Shown here in pieces: positions 62,923-64,000 of a DNA stretch of 64,000 nucleotides. How positions within the stretch are numbered: the stretch's first letter is position 1; every line of letters begins with the position of its first letter. The notes beneath the pieces are model-generated. The model was not told where the DNA came from. It ran no database searches and saw only the letters and a program-made list of their open reading frames with translations. This DNA comes from Pseudomonas sp. GD04091 (GTDB lineage Bacteria > Pseudomonadota > Gammaproteobacteria > Pseudomonadales > Pseudomonadaceae). Where the stretch lies: positions 62,001 to 126,000 of the forward strand of contig NZ_JAOEBG010000010.1 of the NCBI RefSeq assembly GCF_029836165.1, written 5' to 3'. The translations under genes and the position numbers were made by a program.

Positions 62923-64000
62923 ATGAACCGGACACTTCGCATCACCTATTCGCTGTCGTTCATGGGCCTGCTGGTCGGCCTGGGCGCCTGGTCCATCGGT
63001 GGGCTGGACAGCTTCAACCGCACCGGGCAGATGACCCTGCTCGACGGCAAGCTGGCCAAGGCCGCCGAAACCCACTACGACGAACAGTTCCCGATCAAGC
63101 GCATCGGTACCAACCTGTGGGCCGCGATGGACTTCAAGCTGTTCAACGAAGGCCGCCCCGGCGTGGTGCTGGGCCGTGAGCAGTGGCTGTTCACCGACGA
63201 GGAATTCAAGCCCAGCGCCGACGCCGAGCAACAGATGCAGGACAACCTGGCGCTGGTGCGCGGCATCCGCGACACCCTGCAGCGCCACGGCAGCCAGCTG
63301 GTGCTGGCGATCGTGCCGGCCAAGGCACGGCTGTATGCCGAGTACATCGGCAAGGAAACGCCTGCCAGCCTGCACGACGACCTGTTCAACCGCTTCCATG
63401 CCCAGGTGCGCCAGGCCAACGTGTTCGCCCCCGACCTGCTGGCACCGCTGGAACAAGCCAAGGCGCGCGGCCAGGTGTTCCTGCGTACCGACACGCACTG
63501 GACACCGATGGGCGCCGAAGTGGTCGCCCAGACACTGGCCGAGGCGGTCAACCGCCAGAGCCTGCTCAGTGGCGAGCCGCGGGCCTTCATCACCGAAGCC
63601 GGCGCCACCGCGCCGTACAAGGGCGACCTGACCAACTTCCTGCCCCTCGACCCACTGTTCAGCAACCTGTTGCCGACCCCGGACAACCTGCAACAGCGCA
63701 AGACCCTTGCGGTGCAAGCCGAGGGCGAAGCGGGCGACGCGCTGTTCGCCGACAGCCAGATCCCGGTGGCGCTGGTGGGCACCAGCTACAGCGCCAACCC
63801 GCACTGGAACTTCCTCGGCGCGCTGCAGCAGGCCCTGCGCAGCGACGTCGCCAGCTACGCCGAGGACGGCCATGGCCCGCTGCTGCCGATGCTCAAGTAC
63901 CTGCAAAGCGACGCCTTCAAGAACGCCCCGCCACAGGTCGTGGTGTGGGAATTCCCCGAACGTTATCTGCCAATGAAGAACGACCTCAGCGCCTTCGATC
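62923..64000 (+). CDS. algJ: AlgJ, alginate O-acetylation protein (C terminus cut by window edge)
   Basis: Membrane-anchored SGNH-like acetyltransferase that relays acetyl between AlgI and AlgX. 359 residues are visible. There is an N-terminal signal anchor (about 7-27). Catalytic Asp190 and His192 are in TDTHWTP, and Ser288 is in GTSYS, the same numbering as P. aeruginosa AlgJ. It begins ten bases after algI. Only the last residues are missing; algF and algA are expected just beyond. Confidence 0.95.
   Translation, partial: MNRTLRITYSLSFMGLLVGLGAWSIGGLDSFNRTGQMTLLDGKLAKAAETHYDEQFPIKRIGTNLWAAMDFKLFNEGRPGVVLGREQWLFTDEEFKPSADAEQQMQDNLALVRGIRDTLQRHGSQLVLAIVPAKARLYAEYIGKETPASLHDDLFNRFHAQVRQANVFAPDLLAPLEQAKARGQVFLRTDTHWTPMGAEVVAQTLAEAVNRQSLLSGEPRAFITEAGATAPYKGDLTNFLPLDPLFSNLLPTPDNLQQRKTLAVQAEGEAGDALFADSQIPVALVGTSYSANPHWNFLGALQQALRSDVASYAEDGHGPLLPMLKYLQSDAFKNAPPQVVVWEFPERYLPMKNDLSAFD

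Overview
The window is a 64 kb stretch of a high-GC Pseudomonas chromosome, most likely from the P. putida group. This rests on recognisable proteins and gene orders: the mra/dcw cluster, the mdeRAB methionine gamma-lyase locus, the alginate operon algD-8-44-K-E-G-X-L-I-J, and many REP-type palindromes of the P. putida kind. No IS element, prophage, tRNA, CRISPR array or horizontally acquired island was seen. Almost all coding sequence is intact core genome. Both ends cut genes: murG at the left, algJ at the right.

Region 1 (1-10.2 kb, minus strand) is the division and cell-wall cluster, transcribed leftward as mraZ-rsmH-ftsL-ftsI-murE-murF-mraY-murD-ftsW-murG. The genes overlap or nearly touch. 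It starts from one strong sigma70-type promoter followed by three GTGG boxes at 10-nt spacing, which look like the MraZ operator. Region 2 (10.2-16.8 kb) holds RNase P RNA (rnpB), rsmI, and a divergent envelope group: lpoA, yraN, gmhA, a dual-BON lipoprotein and a small lipoprotein. The convergent sspAB genes follow. Region 3 (16.8-26.9 kb) has the cytochrome bc1 operon petABC, the rplM-rpsI ribosomal operon, an aldo/keto reductase, a GlxA-type AraC regulator, zapE, trpS, a small alpha/beta hydrolase and zapG/yhcB.

Region 4 (26.9-37 kb) covers sulfur and stress functions. mdeA (methionine gamma-lyase) and mdeB (an AceE-type E1 for 2-oxobutyrate) diverge from the Lrp-type regulator mdeR. The sulfate-activation genes cysD and cysNC come next, then a Nif3-family gene divergent from algW, the periplasmic protease that triggers the AlgU envelope-stress and alginate response. 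Region 5 (37-49 kb) has the amino-acid ABC transporter aapJQMP, a carboxylesterase, rhlB, moaCDE, a PIN-PhoH protein, a polysaccharide-deacetylase-like protein that has lost catalytic residues, and yaaA.

Region 6 (49.2-64 kb, plus strand) is the alginate operon. It is preceded by an AT-rich regulatory region of about 740 bp with an AlgU-type promoter and a leader of about 430 nt. The operon encodes GDP-mannose dehydrogenase (algD), the c-di-GMP-gated polymerase (alg8/alg44), the periplasmic scaffold and export pore (algK, algX, algE), the epimerase (algG), the lyase (algL) and O-acetylation proteins (algI, algJ). AlgW, encoded 13 kb upstream, would activate this operon through the MucA/AlgU pathway.

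The most unusual thing seen is a REP-type palindromic element inside the 5' end of algK. It is read in frame and adds about 43 residues ahead of the lipoprotein signal. Other points worth checking are the degenerate NodB protein, a perfect 17-bp palindrome between the Nif3-family gene and algW, and a long structured leader with an overlapping upstream ORF before phoH.
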